The notes: generated by a model not told the origin, from the sequence alone. DNA of 64,000 nt from Cynocephalus volans (GCF_027409185.1 NC_084462.1:186956071-187020070); one strand, 5' to 3'. Positions 32,905 through 46,530 are shown, counted from the first letter of the stretch. Numbers and translations: made by a program.

Positions 32905-33195
32905 GTTTGGTTGTGTTGTTCCCTCCAAAACTCATGTGGAAATTTGATCTCCAATGTGGCAGTGTTGGAAACTGATTGAGTCATGGGGTGGATCCCTCAT
33001 GAATAGATGAATGCTCTCCTTGGGGGACGGGGGATTAATGAGTGAGTTCTTGCTCTATTAGTTCCCGCGAGAGCTCGTTGCTTAAAAAGACCCTGGCACC
33101 TTCTCTCTCTCTCTTGCTTCCTCTCACCATGTGATCTGCTTTTGCCTGCCAGCTGCCTGCCACTTTCTGCCATGAGTAGAAGCAGTTTGAGGAAA
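32905..33195 (+). mobile_element. MaLR LTR (MST/THE1-like), sense
   Basis: GAGTTTGGTTGTGTTGTTCC...CAAAACTCATGTGGAAATTTG...GATTGAGTCATGGGGTGGATC...TGAGTGAGTTCTTGCTCTAT and the end CTCACCATGTGATCTGCTTTT...CTTTCTGCCATGAG follow the order of primate MST/THE1-type LTRs. The 3' end is missing and L1 sequence follows at once. Confidence 0.8.
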
Positions 33196-33199
33196 GTCT

Positions 33200-33930
33200 T
33201 TCTCTTTATTTCTGATAAACATCATTGCTGGGTATAGAATTTTTGGTAGGCAGTTTTTTCTATAATAATTTTTAATATATAATCTCACTATCTTCTAGTC
33301 TCAAAATTTCTACTGAAAAGTTTGCTGATAGTCTTATCAGGGTTCCCTTGTACATAACGGGTTGCCTTTCCCTCGATTGTTTCAAAATTTTCTCTTTGTC
33401 TTTAAATTTTGTTATTGTTTTTTTATATAGTTTTTGTACTTTAACTTTTGACAAGTTGATTATGACGTGTCTTGGTGGTGAGTGGGTGTCTTTACATTTA
33501 TCTTATTTGGTGTCCATTAAGCTTCTTGTGTGTGGATTTCCACATTCTTTTTCACCCCACTCAGACTTGGGAAAATTTTTTATTTCTTTAAGTATGTTTT
33601 CTACTTATATCTCTCCCTCTTTTTTTCTTTTGGTGCTCTGATCATGCATAAGTTGTTTCTCTTGATCTCTTGATGGTGTGCCATGACACTCTGTAGCTAT
33701 ATTTACTTTATAAATTTTTATCTCCTCAGATTGGTTGACTTACAGTAACTGGTATTTTGGTTTACTAATCCTGAACATTTCTATTGAATTTTTTGTTTAT
33801 TTATAGTATTCTTCACATCTGTGCTTTCTGTTTTCTACCTTTTTTGTACTTTTATGTCTTTGTTGAAATAATTTGTTCTTGCATTCATTTTCTGATTTCA
33901 ATGAGCATCTTTATTAAAAATTATAGATGC
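33200..33930 (-). mobile_element. LINE-1 ORF1 fragment, antisense
   Basis: The minus strand encodes, at 33454-33272, KFKDKEKILKQSRERQPVMY followed by KGTLIRLSANFSVEILR, which is the RNA-binding and start of the C-terminal domain of L1 ORF1. Sequence upstream on the minus strand is the ORF1 middle part in broken frames. Old copy. Confidence 0.85.
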
Positions 33931-34260
33931 TCCCTGGCTTATGAAGGGGCTATGTCCAGAAAAACCTTTTGTAAATTGAAAATATTGTAAGTTAAAAATG
34001 TATGATATACACTTCTCATACTAAGCATCACAGGTTAGCCTAACCTACCTCAAACATGCTCAGAAATTTTACATTAGCCTACAGTTGGGCAAAATCATAT
34101 AATATCATGTCTATTTTAAATAAAGTGTTAAATAATTTATGTAACTTATTGAATACTGTATTTAAAATAAAATAAAGAATGTTTATATGGCTACTTCAGG
34201 TATAGTTTCTATTCAATTTGTGTCACTTTCTCAGCACCATAAAGTAAAAAAGAAAAAATT
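33925..34260 (+). mobile_element. Tigger/MER2-like DNA transposon fragment
   Basis: GATGCTCCCTGGCTTATGAA, TGTAAATTGAAAATATTGTAAG, TTAGCCTAACCTACC, CATTAGCCTACAGTTGGGCAAAATCAT and TTATTGAATACTGTATT appear in order, as in a non-autonomous pogo/Tigger element of placental mammals. The far terminal repeat is not clear. Family name is from memory. Confidence 0.7.
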
Positions 34261-34269
34261 CAGTGTGCA

Positions 34270-37200
34270 TAAGTACAGCTCAATGTCACAATTTCCTCCT
34301 CAAGTTTTTCTGCCCCTTTGAGGCTCCAGCAACTGTTGTCAGTCCATGCATCTGGGTGTTTTGTGAAATCCTCTTGGAAGGTGACAGACAAAGGAAAATA
34401 TCATGTTAAATGTTAAGCCTCCTGCCAGGTGTGTGACTGTAAAGCCTTTACCCACTGGTTTTCATTTCTGCTCAGTATATTATGAGTCCCTAGAGTGGCA
34501 CTGTCACTATACAGGGCCACCGCCCCCACTATAAAACAGTCTGATGAGCTGAAAATGGAATCTCATGCTGCTGGTGATGTTGATTAATATTTTATATCAA
34601 TATAGTAGCTAATTTGGGGATCTTAAAACTGAAAAGCTTTCTAAGCACACTGGTGGTGGCAGTAGGTGCTTAAGAATAGGGAAATTTATGCATATATCAC
34701 TTTTTACTTTGTCTTTATTTTTGACTGAGAACTGCCATTGAGTGCAGCAGCCTGCTCCAAGCAAGCTTTCTATGCTAAGCTTATTTCAATATTTGAATGC
34801 TCATTTTGTAAAACCATTATAGAGCACCACTGTATACCAAATGCATTATGTAGGAAGGTCTGCAGGAAGCAGCCAAAACATGTGTTGACTGTCGAATTCT
34901 AATGAAGGAGATAGATGAGCCAACAAGGATGGGTATGTGTAAATTCTTTGTACAATTCTCTACTTTTGCTTTATTCTTGTAAAGTGCCACAAGACACCCA
35001 GGAACATACCTTCTTAGAGGTGGATATGGCTAGGAAAGAATTTTTTACTTTTCTTGTATCTGATGTCTGCAATTTCCTGAAGTTTTATGCAATAAAACAG
35101 CTGCCTTGTTCCTCTTTTTCTGGTGTGAGGTGGAGCCACCACCCCTCCACAGGTCAGGGTCCAGAAGAGAGGATGGAGATCATGGGGAGGGGTCTCCACT
35201 AGGACAGACAGGTCCTCCTTGAAGCCTCTAGACCCCATTTTTAGGTTTCCAATGAAATCCAAAGAAGAGGCAGAGACTTTTTGTGGTCACAGGTGTCATA
35301 GGACCTGCCTTCTCTGTCTCTCTTTCTCCTTCTGTCCTCACTCAGACTACATGGGCCCCTCACCTCTCCACCCTCCTCACTATCTTCCCACCCCAAATAC
35401 CTGACTGTCTTGGACCTTTCCTGGTGCCTCTGCATGGATGAATCTTTCTGCAGATGTCCACCTACCCCTGTATCCTCTCCTTTCAGTCTGTGTTACATGA
35501 CTCCTCCTCATGAGAACCTCCCTGGCTGCCTAATCCAGAGCAGCAGACCACATGCTCAGTCTTCCACCATCACTTTAGGTTTTTAAACATCACTTTAGGT
35601 TACTGATGAGCATGGTTACTGCTCTCTAGCATGTTTTATACTTTATTATTATTTTATGTTGGTTGGGGTGGTCTGTATTTCATGCTAGAATGTATATTCA
35701 AAGATGACAAAATTCTTGCTTTTCCCTGTCTGGTCCCCATCTCTAAAGTTCTATGAAGCACTTAATAGACATTCAAAAACTTGGCTGATGGCTTAATAAA
35801 TAGTTTTAGAAACTTCAAATATAGAACTTAAAAGTAAATCAGATGAGAACTGTGACACAAACATAAAATGAGCTTTATATACTATGCCATCTTCTCCAAG
35901 TCACCCATGCAAGCCCCAGGAATTTGCAGTTCTACATCTTGCCTCTTTTCTTTGCAGCACAGTGTCCACCAAGGTGGGGACACAGGGGAAGATAATGACC
36001 AGACATGTAGGACTGGCCCTTTTATTTAATTTCATCATTACACTATGTGAACATTTTTCTTGCCCTTCACCAATTTCTCCCTAATCCCCCTTCCCCTCTC
36101 CCTTTCCCACCTCTGGTGGCCTCAGTTCTGTTCTCTCCTTTTGAATGTCAAACAGGTTCTTACATCAATTTTGTGTAGGATTTATACCTCATCTCAGGAG
36201 AAAGTACTGATCTGAATCACATAGTTTATCGTTGCCAAAAACATGAGGTGCAATCACTTTTTAATTCTTACAAATATTTTGTTCTCATTGCATCTTTTTA
36301 TAGCTGCTATCATTTTGCTTATAGTCCTAAAATTCTGTCAAATTTATCTCAAGATATTTATTTGAAATCTTTATATTTTCTGAATGGCCTCTTTTTCCTC
36401 TATTGATTAACATGAGTTACTAATATGAGATTTGTCTTCAGTTGTCCAGTTCTGTTTTTCAAATATTCTCCAGTGAGGGTGCAGACCTGGCTTCTGATGT
36501 GTTTAGTTGCATGCGGGGTCTCTCCTCATAAGTGTCACTCTGTAGGACACATGTGTGGAATAGGAATTCCTGCCTGAGAGGCCCTCAGGAACAAACTGGG
36601 CTGTGTCTGAGGGTGGAGTCCTTCAGTCCAACTCTCTCCAGGGCAGAACCGCAATTCGATGCATCTCCCTTGAAAACTAACATGGAAATTTCAGTTTCCT
36701 TCAGCTGCTTCTCTCCAGCTGCAATACGTTCAATGAGGCCTCTCTGCCAATGACAGTGTAAGCTTTTAAATTGAACTTTTCTACTTTCCTCTGTGGGAAA
36801 TGCTGTTTTTACCATAGAAGAGAAAACTATTATAGTTTTGAAAACAGTTCTTCAGGCAGATTGCTTGATACAAAATAAGCATGTTAAAAGCATACTTTTT
36901 CTTCCACTTGTAATAAATGTTCAGAATAATGGCTGATAACATGTTAAATAGTCCTTTGAAGAGATAATTTTATAAATTATTATTTTTCAAAAACCTGTGA
37001 GAAGGTGAACAGACATTATCCCTGTCCCAATAGTTCTCATTAAACATCATGGGGAAAATTCAGGCATTAGCAGAGTCACCTCATAGTGAAAACAAAAATG
37101 ATTTAAAATAAAGCCCTCAAAAGTAATCTTTAAAAAAGCTATGTAAGTCATATAGAAAGAAAATTAACTATTAAAAGACATTTTAAAAACTAAATAAATG

Positions 37201-37310
37201 GAAAGATTGAATATGATAGTAGAAGAAAAGACTAAACACAGAGATAAAGAAAATTTCATATTAATGTATAAATTCACGTTTGTCTTTGAAAGTTTTGTTC
37301 ACCGAAATCA
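34270..37310. other. No gene recognised
   Basis: Three kilobases of unique-looking sequence. Open frames are under 100 codons and unremarkable. 36290-36450 has vague L1-antisense character. A CTCF-like CCACCAGAGGTGG occurs on the minus strand near 36110. Confidence 0.4.
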
Positions 37311-37317
37311 GTGTGTG

Positions 37318-37490
37318 GTTACAATCAAAGAATCCTGGGTTATAATCCTGGCTCCACAATTGAATAGCCTCCATCAGGTTGACAATGTCTCTAACTTGCA
37401 GTTTTATCTTCTAAAAAATAAGAAGGTTATTGCCTACCCTGTAGGGTTGTTCAGAGAATTTATATGACTTATCATATACAGAACAGTGTG
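37318..37490 (+). mobile_element. MIR SINE, sense
   Basis: ATCCTGGGTTATAATCCTGG CTCCAC, then GACAATGTCTCTAACTTGCAG TTTTATCTTCTAAAAAATAA and CCTACCCTGTAGGGTTGTTC AGAGAATTTATATGAC follow the core and 3' part of MIR. An ancient therian SINE; diverged as expected. Confidence 0.85.
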
Positions 37491-37929
37491 TTTAATGAAA
37501 TTGACAAGGGGATTCTTAAATTTATATAGAAGAGAAAAGGCAAATAATTTTTTTAAAAAATCACAGTGATAATAAGTAAATCTCTTTGTCACATATCATG
37601 ATTGACTGGAAAATAACGTTATTAAAATAGCAGTGCTTCACATGTGGAACAGAACAGAGAGACTAGAAGTAGCCTCACAGATATGAATATGATTGAAAAA
37701 CCTTAAAGTTAGTAGGAAAAAAAATTGTCTAGTGAATTATTCTTTAAAAGATGTAAAATTAAATTATTATCTCACATAAAATAATATAGATTTCTTTAGT
37801 AGGTAAATGTAGAAAGCAAATTTTAATTTTTTAGTAGATTTTATATATTTGTGGAGTACAGAATCAAATACGACACTTTACTCCTCTGACTCTATGCAAC
37901 TTTGGGATGGGGAGAAGGGCTTGTAGTAA

Positions 37930-38378
37930 CAAAAAATTCCTTGACAGTCATGGAGGCGCAGTAGGACAGGCTTTATTCAGGACCATTATGAATGGATTTC
38001 TGCCATGGCATAGAGAGATTGGGCTCAACTCCACTGCAATATGAACAAGTGAGAATTTGTAGCCAGAAAGCAGGGTGGGAGTCAGTGGATGAAAAGTTAC
38101 TAAGGGGGAACTTCAGGGGAGGGGGGAATCTCACTAAACTGACCTAAGGATAGTCTTTCTAAAGACAGGCCAGGACAATCAGACATCACCTGGGGAATAA
38201 TGGAGGATTAGGAACCTGAACAGATTGTGAGGGTGATCAGATATTATTGGTGGGGGCTTCTTGCTAAACTGAGTAAACATGGTTCTTGCTGAAACTATAT
38301 ATTACAAGAAAGTGCACAGATGGGCCAAGTATAAGCTTCAGAAGCTCAGCTAATGTGTGGTCAAGCAAAGAATCTTTG
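37930..38378. mobile_element. Dispersed repeat copy B (LTR-like)
   Basis: Homologous to 17950-18452 in the same orientation; shared blocks are listed there. Begins near GGAGGCGCAGTAGGACAGGC and ends near AAAGAATCTT. Probably an ERVL/MaLR-type LTR. Confidence 0.6.
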
Positions 38379-40125
38379 TCAGTGCTAAGTAACAGAACGT
38401 GAAAGCTGAGGGCCCATCTGCAAAGCTGCTGTGGATCTCTCTCTCTCTCCTCTCACTTATGAATGAGGACATATGGTATTTGTCTTTCTGTGCCTAGTTT
38501 ACTTCACTTAAATTTTCTCTAAATTTATCCAAGTTGCTGCAGTTGGCAAAATTTCATTCTTTGTTATGGCAGAGTAGTATTCCATTAAGTATATATGCCA
38601 AATGTTCCTTATCCAGTCATCTGTCAATGGACATTTAGGTTGACTCCAACTCTTGGCTATTGGAAATAGAGCTGCAATAAACATGGAAGTGTGGGTATTC
38701 CTTTGACAATGATTTTTATTCCTTTGGGTATATACCCAGCAATGGGATTGCTGGGTCATATGGCAGTTCTATTTGTAGTTGTCTGAGGAACCTCCGTACT
38801 ATTTTTACACTATGGCTTCACTAATTTACAGTCCCACCAACAGTGTATGTTATGATATGGAGCATATCCTCCCCAGCATTTGTTATTCTGTCTTTTTTAT
38901 AATAGCCAGTCTAACTCGGGTAAGATGACATCTCAGTGTGGTTTTGATTTGCATTTCTCTGATGTTGAGTGATGTTGAGCATTTTTTCATGTGTCTGTTG
39001 GCCATTTGTATATCTTCATATGAGAAATGTCTACTAAGCTCCTTTGTCCAATATGAATTGTGTTATTTGTATTCCTACTGTTCAAATGTTTGAATTCTTT
39101 GTATAGTCTGGATATTAATCCCTTGCCAAATGTATAGTTTGCAAACGTTTTCTCCCACTCTGTAGGTTGTCTTTTCTCAGCGTTTATCATTTCTTTTGCT
39201 GTGCAAAAGCTTTGTGGTTTGATATAATCTCTTTTGTTTATTTTTTCTTTTGTGGCCTGTGCTTTTCGTGTCTTATTCATAAAATCTTTCCCAGTCCTAT
39301 ATCCTGAAGTGTTTCCCCTATGTTTTCTTTTAGGAGTTGTACAGCTTCAGGTCTTATATTTAAGCCTTTAATCCATTTTAGGTTGATTTTGGTATATAGT
39401 GAGAGGTATGGGTCTAGTTTCTCTTTTCCACATGTGGATTTCCAGTTTTCCCAGCACCATCTTTGAAGAGGCAGTCTTTTCCCAATGTATGTTCTCGATG
39501 TCATCATCAAAGATCAGTTGGCTGTAAGTAGGTGGGTTGATCTCTGGGTTATCTATTGTGTTCCTTGGTGTGAGTGTCTGTTTTTATGCCAGTCCAATAC
39601 TGTTATGGTTACTGCAGCTTTGTTGTATAGTTTGAAGTCAGGTAGTGTTATGCCTCTGGATTTGGGGGGGGGGGGGTTGCTCAGAATTGCTTCAGCTATT
39701 TGGGGTATTTTGTTGTTTCATATAAATGTTGGCATTATTTTTTTATTTATGTGAAGAATGTCATTGGTATTTTGATGGGGATTGCATTGAACCTGTAGGC
39801 CACTTTGGGTAGTATGGACATGTTCACAATGTTAATTCTCTCAATTCAAGAGCATGGAATGTCTTTCCATATTTTAGTGTCCTCTTTAATTTTTTTCTGC
39901 AGTGATTTGTAGTTCTAATTGTAGAGATCTTTCATTACCTTGGTGAAGTTGATTCTTACGTATTTCATTTTTTTGAGACTTTTTACATTGGCTTGCTTTC
40001 TTGATTTCTTTTGTGCTAGTTCATTGTTACAGTATAAAAATCCAACTGATTTTTGCATATTGATTTTATATCCTGCAAGTATACTGAAATCATTTATCAG
40101 CTCTAAGAGTTTTGGGGTAGAATCT

Positions 40126-40969
40126 TTAGGGTTTTTTTATATATAGGATCATGTCAGCTATAAACAGGAACAATTTGACATCATCTTTTCCAATCTGGAT
40201 GCCCTTTATTTCTTTCTCTTGCCTGATTGCTCTGGTTAGTACTTCCAATACTATGTCAAATAGGAGTGGTGGGAATGGGCATCCTTGTCTTGTTCCAGTC
40301 CATAAGGGAAAAGTTTTCATTCTATGACCTTTTTTTCCATTCAGTAAGATATTGGCAGTGGGTTTGTCATATATGGCTTTTATTGTGTTGAAATGCTTTC
40401 CTTCTATATCTAATTTGCTAACAGTATTTATCATGAAGATAGGCTGAGTTGTGTCAAATGCTTTCTCTGTGTCTGCTGAGTTTTGGTCCTTGATTTGGCT
40501 GATGTGGTGTACCATGTTTATTGACTTGCATATGTTGAACCATCCTTGCATCCCTGGGATGAATCCCACTTGATCATGGTGTATAGTTCTTTTTGATGTG
40601 TTGCTGCATTCTGATTGCTAATATTTTGTGGAGGATTTTGGCATCTATGTTCATCAAAGATATTGACCTGTAGTTTTGTTTTTCTATTGTATCTTTGTCT
40701 GATTTTTATATTGGGGTGATAATGACCACATAGCTTGGGAGAATGGCTTCTGCTTCCATTTTTTGGAATAGTTTGAAGAGAATTTGCATTTGTTCCTCTT
40801 TAAAAGTTTGGTAGAATTCAGCAGTAAATCCATGTGGTCCTGGACTTTTCTTTGTTGGCAGACTGCTGATTACTGCTTCAATCTCATTGCTTGTTATTCG
40901 TCTGTTCAGGTTTTCTATGTCTTCATGGTTCAGTCTTGGTAATTTGTATGTGTCAAGAAATCTATCCAT
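40126..40969 (-). pseudogene. L1 ORF2 reverse-transcriptase pieces
   Basis: Two open pieces: 40969-40706 contains [20 protein letters not shown]; 40569-40126 contains [35 protein letters not shown] and a degraded catalytic box [11 protein letters not shown], where active L1 has an (F/Y)ADD motif. One of the paired catalytic Asp is therefore lost even apart from the frameshifts. Confidence 0.85.
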
Positions 40970-41198
40970 TTCCTTCAGGTTTTCAAATTTGTTGGCAAAT
41001 AGTTGTTTGAAATACTCTCTAATGATTCTGTCTATTTCTGTGGTATCAGTTGTAATGTCTCCTCTTTCAGTTCTGACTTGTTATTTGGTCTTCTCTCTTC
41101 TTTTTTATTTAACTTTGTGAATGGTTTGTCTATTATTTTATCATCTGAAAAGGAAAAACTTTTCCTTTCATTGATCTTGTGTATTGTTTTTTGGGTCT

Positions 41199-42023
41199 CT
41201 ATTTCATTTCGTTCTGTGATGATTTTATTATTTCCTTCCATCTACTGATTCTGGGGTTAGAGTATTCTTGTTTTTCTAGTTTGTTGACATTTAGTACTTG
41301 GTTCTTCATTTGAAAACTTTCTATTCTCTTTTTGTAAGCATTTATTGAAATAAACTTCTCTCTTATTACTGCTTTTTCTGTGTCCCACAGGTTTTGGTAT
41401 GATGTGTCTTTATATTCATTAGTGTCAAGAAATTTTTTGATGTCTTGTTTAATTTCTTCTTGGACCCATGTGTCATTCAGGGGCATGCTGTTTAATTTCC
41501 ATGTGTACATATTGTTTCCAGAGTTTCCCTTGTTATTGATTTCTAGTTTTAGTTCATTGTGGTCTGAAAAGATACTTGGAAAGATTTCAAGTTTAAAAAA
41601 TTTGATGAGAATGGATTTGTGAACTAACATGTGGTCTATCCTGGAGAATGTTCCATGTGCAGGTAAGAATAATGTATATTCTGTAGTTGTATGAAATGTT
41701 CTGTAGATATCTGCCAAGTTAATTTGGTCTAAAGTGCAGTTTAATTCCTGTGACTTTGTGTTGATTTGTTGCCTAGATGATCTGTCTAATGCTGAGAGAG
41801 GTGTGTTCAAATCCCTAACTATTATTTTATTGGGGTCTGTCTCATTCTTTAGGTTTAATAGTGTTTGCTTTATATTTCTGGGTGTTCCAGTGTTGGGTGC
41901 ATATATATTTATGATTATTATGTCTTCTTGCTGAATAGATCCCTTTATCATTATATAATGGCCTTCTTTGTCTCTTTTTATGGTTTTTGTTTTAAAGTCT
42001 ATTTTATCTGATATAAGAATCAC
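41199..42023 (-). pseudogene. L1 ORF2 endonuclease domain, truncated frame
   Basis: A 274-codon open frame covering most of the apurinic/apyrimidinic-type endonuclease: [34 protein letters not shown] (usual form GDFNTPLS), [14 protein letters not shown] and [12 protein letters not shown], the last including the catalytic Asp-His pair. The N-terminal part lies in another frame. It is the longest surviving frame of this L1. Confidence 0.85.
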
Positions 42024-44164
42024 TACTCCTGCTCAGTTTTGGTTTCCATTTATGTGGTATACCTTTTTTCCATCCCTTCACTATTAGTCTTTGTGAAACT
42101 TTACTGGTGAAATAAATCTCTTGAAGACAGCATATAGTTGGGTCTAGCTTTTTAATCCAATGTCAGTCTGTGTCTTTGAGGTGGGAAATTAAATCCATTT
42201 ACATTTAGGATTGTTATTGAGAGGAACTCTCTTACTCTCTGAATTAATTGCTTTTCCTATGGTCGAGTTAAATATCTTTTGTTCCTTTCTTACCCTTCTA
42301 TTGTTTGTCTTAGGTTTTCATTGGTTTTTTGGGGTGTTATTGTAAAGTTTCTTTCTCTTTCTCATTTATGTATTTGCTCTACCAGTGAGGTTTGTTCTTT
42401 CTAGTGTTTTCAGGGTGGTGATTATCTTTTTTGTTTTGTGGGTGCTGGACTTCCTTAAGGATTTCTTGTAGAGGTGGTCATGTGATGTTGAACTCCCACA
42501 GCTTTTGTTTGTCTGGGAAATACACTATTTCCCTATCATTTCTGAAGAAAAGCCTTGCTGGGTAAAGTATTCTTGATTGGCAGTGTTTTGTTTTGTTTGT
42601 TTGTTTGTTTGTTTGTTTGTTTTCAAAACTTTGAATATATCATCCCAATCTCTTCTGGCCTATACAGTTTCTTTTGAAAAGTCTGCTATTCGTCTGATGG
42701 GATTGCCTTATAGGTGACTTGACACTTTTGCTGTTTTTAGGATTCTCTTTTTCTTCGACTTTTGACACTTTGACTAAAATGTGTTTCAGGAAGGACTTTT
42801 TTGGGCTGAATCTGTTTGGGGACCTTTGAGGCTCTTGGATCTGGAAGTCCATATCTCTACCAATACCTGGGGAGTTTTCTGCAATTATTTCATTGAATAT
42901 GTTTTCAATGAATTTTTCTTTCTCTTCTCCCTTCAGAACACCCGTAATTCAAATGTTTGTGTGTTTAAGGTGGTCTGCTAGCTCTCCTAGATTACCTTTA
43001 TTTTATTAAATTATTATTTTTGCCTGCTTGCATTATTTCTAAAAGATGGTCCTTGAGATCGGAAATCTTTCCACTGCTTCCTCTTGCCTGCTGCTTACAC
43101 TCTCAGTTGTAGTTTTTATTTCATCAAATGAGTCTTTCAGTTCCAGTAGATCTGCTACATTCTTTTTTATGGAATTAATCTTTGTAAATTTCATCCTTCA
43201 AGTTCTAAATAGTTTTTCTTGTTTCATTGTACTGTCTGAGTCTCTCTGTATCTCACTGAGTTTGTTTAAGATTGTTACTTGAAGTTCCTTTTCAGACACT
43301 TTGTGGGTTTCCTGATCTATGGGGTCTGGTACTTGAGAATTATTGTATTACTTTGGTGGTGTCATATTTCCTTGTTTTTTCACAAGTCTACTCTCCAGTT
43401 GAGTAGGTGCTCTTTCTGTTGCTCTTCAGTGGTCTTTGTGTTTTATATTGATTGTTGAGTAGTGTGTATTGGTATTGGTTCTGGGTAGACTTAGAAGTGT
43501 AGTCTCCATGTGGGTACTTCTGCAGTATTCAATGTTGGAGTTGTGTGTGAATGCCTCTGTGGTCTAGTCACTGAGTCACTTAGCGATTTCCTGTTGAGTT
43601 TAGTTGGGATGTCGAGGATGTGGGCTAGCTTTCGAGATCTTGGGTGAAGTGCCTGTATTCCTTGTCACTCTTTGGCTGGGGTGAGTGATCCTAGGTGGAC
43701 TTGTTTTCTCCCTAGCTAGTGTCCTGTGACTGGGGTATAATGGATCTCCTCAGCTTGAAAGAATGACCCTGGTCAAGGTTTCTCTTTCCTTGTTCCTGTA
43801 GGCCAAGGCTTCTCCTAGGATCTTGATTCCCTTCATTGGGGGCTGGGTTGGTGTTGGCTGAGTATTTTCTTCTCTACACTATTTGACTATCCTGGGTTAC
43901 TGCATTCTCCAGGTTTTTGTATGTGTATCTCCCTGGGTGAAGGCAGTCATGCTCATTGCACATGGGGTAAAATTCCCTCTGTGAATTGTGTTATTGGGGT
44001 GTGAGTCTCTGCTAGCTTATCTCTTTCCAGTGTCTCCATTTGTGACCCTTCCTCTGTCAATGCATGGTGACAGTGGAGGATCCTGCCCTTGGCCAGTCTG
44101 AGTGGTGCATATGTGGTGGTTGTGGTGTGTGTGACTTTTGGCAGTGACAGTGGAAGAAGCAGTG

Positions 44165-44930
44165 GTACAGGCAATAGCAGCTGAAGTCTCATACCCAGCT
44201 AGTTGGATACTTCTTCAGCATTGGCAGGGAGTCACACCCACTGCCAGTCTGGCTGATGTGGTGGCCTGGATTGGGTTTCTGCACCCAGTTGATCTTGTCT
44301 GTACAATGACTATGGTATGATCAGCCACACAGCATGCGACTATGGCAGATATCCCACGTACAATAGGGTCAGCTGGTGAGGAAGCTTGGGTAAGCGTCCA
44401 CTGTGCAGCTGGTCTGGCTGGTAAGGTGGCATGGATGACCCCTGACAATGGCTGCTACACTGGAGGTAGGTATGGCAGGGGTCTTTGCACAGCCAGGCTG
44501 ACTAGTGAGGCAGCCTGGGAAGGGGTCCTGGGAGCAGCTGGTCTGGCTGGTGCAGCAGTGTGGAGGTTCCCTGGCAATGGCCAATGTACGGTATGCAGCA
44601 GCATGGGGTCCCTCCCCAGAAGGGATGGATACTGCTTCAGCGTTAGCAGATGGTCCCACAAGGAGCCATCTCTCTGGTGCGATAGTTATGCAATGCAGCT
44701 GCACTGCACGCAACTATAGCAAGAGGACCTGTAACAAGCTGAGCTGGCTGTTGAGGCTGCTTGGGCAGCGATCCCACATGTGGTTGCTATGGCTGGTGCA
44801 AAGGTGGCATAGACAGCCACTAGCAAAGGCTGCAGCACTTCCGCCAGCTGCTCAAGGGTCCCACGCCCAGCTGTGCTGGCTGGTGTAGCAGTGTGGGCAG
44901 GGATCCTGTGCACAGCAAGCTTGGTCAGAG
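44165..44930 (-). repeat. Degenerate tandem units in L1 5' UTR
   Basis: Units carrying CAGCTGGTCTGGCTGGTGNGG and a GGGATCC(C)-like or CCTGGCAATGG-like block recur near 44230, 44400, 44490, 44535, 44735 and 44870, with lengths between roughly 50 and 100 bp. The overlapping open frames on both strands here reflect this GC-rich repeat. Confidence 0.55.
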
Positions 44931-45599
44931 CTGTAAAGCCAGTTTAGATCTCTTCCAGCAACAACGGTAGATGAAGCCATGCTGCAGGTGACAGCAATGT
45001 GGGATGGGGCAAAACTCACAGTGGGAAGGCAGGTGACAGTCCCAGGTCCTGACAATGTCATCGATGAATGCAGCCCTGGTACCAGTGGGACTGTCTGTTC
45101 TTCTGTGGGAGAAATGCATCCTAGGTTTCTCTAGTCCACCATCTCCCTCAAATTTTAATTTTTTACAATAATATATAGGATAATATTTTAATGATGTCAT
45201 TGTAGAAAAAAATTCTTAAACAAGATAAACAAAGCACAAGTAATTTTTGAAAAGCATGGGTTCATGTTATTACAATAAGAGAAAAATTTTATATATGCCA
45301 ATATTTAACACACGTCAATCTGAGTTCAATGGTGTTTACAACTAATTAATCACAAGCACTTACAAATTTCTTTCTTCTTTCTCCACTCACACTGCTTCCA
45401 TTGACTAGCATTGGGGGGAAAATGTTAACACAAAGGGAAAAGCCAGGCCACAGACCATGAAAACATACCTGTACTGCCTACAATTGAAAAATAATTAATA
45501 ACTCTGTTATATAAAACTGCAACATTACTGAGGAAGTGAAAAAAAAAGGAGACAAAGAAGCAAAAGATCAAATTGAGGTATTTACAAAATAGAACACAT

Positions 45600-46530
45600 A
45601 TATGATCAATAGGTGTATGAAAAGATACTCAGCCTAACTAAAAAAATGCAAATCAATACAATATTGACAGTTCATAAGGCACACATCAAATTCAAAAATT
45701 TTTTAGGTCTAATAAAACCAAGTATTAGTGGAAACATGGGTGGCTGACCCATCCAAAGTTGGGCCTGGAGAGACTCTACCACTTAGAAGCCAGAGATTCA
45801 ACAACTCTATGGACACAGTGTAAAATTTTGTTCATTCTGCTGGAGGGGCTACTACTAGACTCCAGTGTAAAGACAATTTGGTTTACAACAACCAGAAGAA
45901 CTCCTCTCAACAAGCAGAATGAAAAATAACTGCCAAAGATTCAAAGTGAGAAAATAGTGCAATCCCATGCCATACTTAGATTTAGATCCAAAAATTTCCC
46001 TACTATTGGGGTGCAGTACTCCAAAGTCAAAGAGTGCACAAACACAAACCTTTATACAAGTGTTCATAGCAGCATTATTCATGAGAGACTAAATATTCAA
46101 ACAACCCAATGTCCTCAACTCATAAATGGACACAAGTAGGCAGTATATCCATTCAGTAGCACATTGTTAAGTCATACAAAGAAATGAAGTACTGATTCAT
46201 GTTGTCACGAGCATAAACCTTCAAAATATTTTACTAAGTTAAAAAAGCCAGACCAAATGCCACAAATTGCATAAGTATATTCAAGTGCTATGTCCAGAAT
46301 AATTAAATCCATAGAGATAAAAAGTAAGTGCTTCACAAAATCGGGGTTGGTAGGAATTGGGAGTAACTGCTAATGCTATGGGGTTTTGATTTGGAGGTGA
46401 TAAAATATTTTGGAACTAGACAGAGGTGATGGTCTTGCAATCTTGTACACGTGTGAAATGGCACTGAATAGTATACTTAAAAGTCTACTTTTATAATAGG
46501 TGAGTTAAAAGTCAATGAAGCATATATATG
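45600..46530 (+). mobile_element. Old LINE-1 3' end, sense
   Basis: AACCCAATGTCCTCAACTCA, TAAATGGACACAAGTAGGCA, TACAAAGAAATGAAGTACTG, CATAAACCTTCAAAATATTT, TCCAGAATAATTAAATCCAT and TGGCACTGAATAGTATACTT are in the order of the 3' UTR of old L1M-type elements. No coding frame. Confidence 0.75.

Larger units (their letters stand above)
38440..45160 (-). mobile_element. LINE-1, near full length, antisense, inactive
   Basis: Order on the plus strand: 3' UTR (38440-38560), ORF2 C-terminus to reverse transcriptase (38570-41000), endonuclease (41000-42230), inter-ORF and ORF1 (about 42250-43320), 5' UTR (about 43330-45160). The 5' end is marked by CATCCTAGGTTTCTCTAGTC CACCATCTCCCTC. Frames are broken many times, so it cannot move. 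Microsatellites inside: a G-run at 39664-39676 and (GTTT)n at about 42588-42622. Confidence 0.9.

Noticed and set aside
44342-44888. Pairs of 110-130-codon frames on both strands
   Set aside because: GC-rich tandem units of an L1 5' UTR; no conserved domain.
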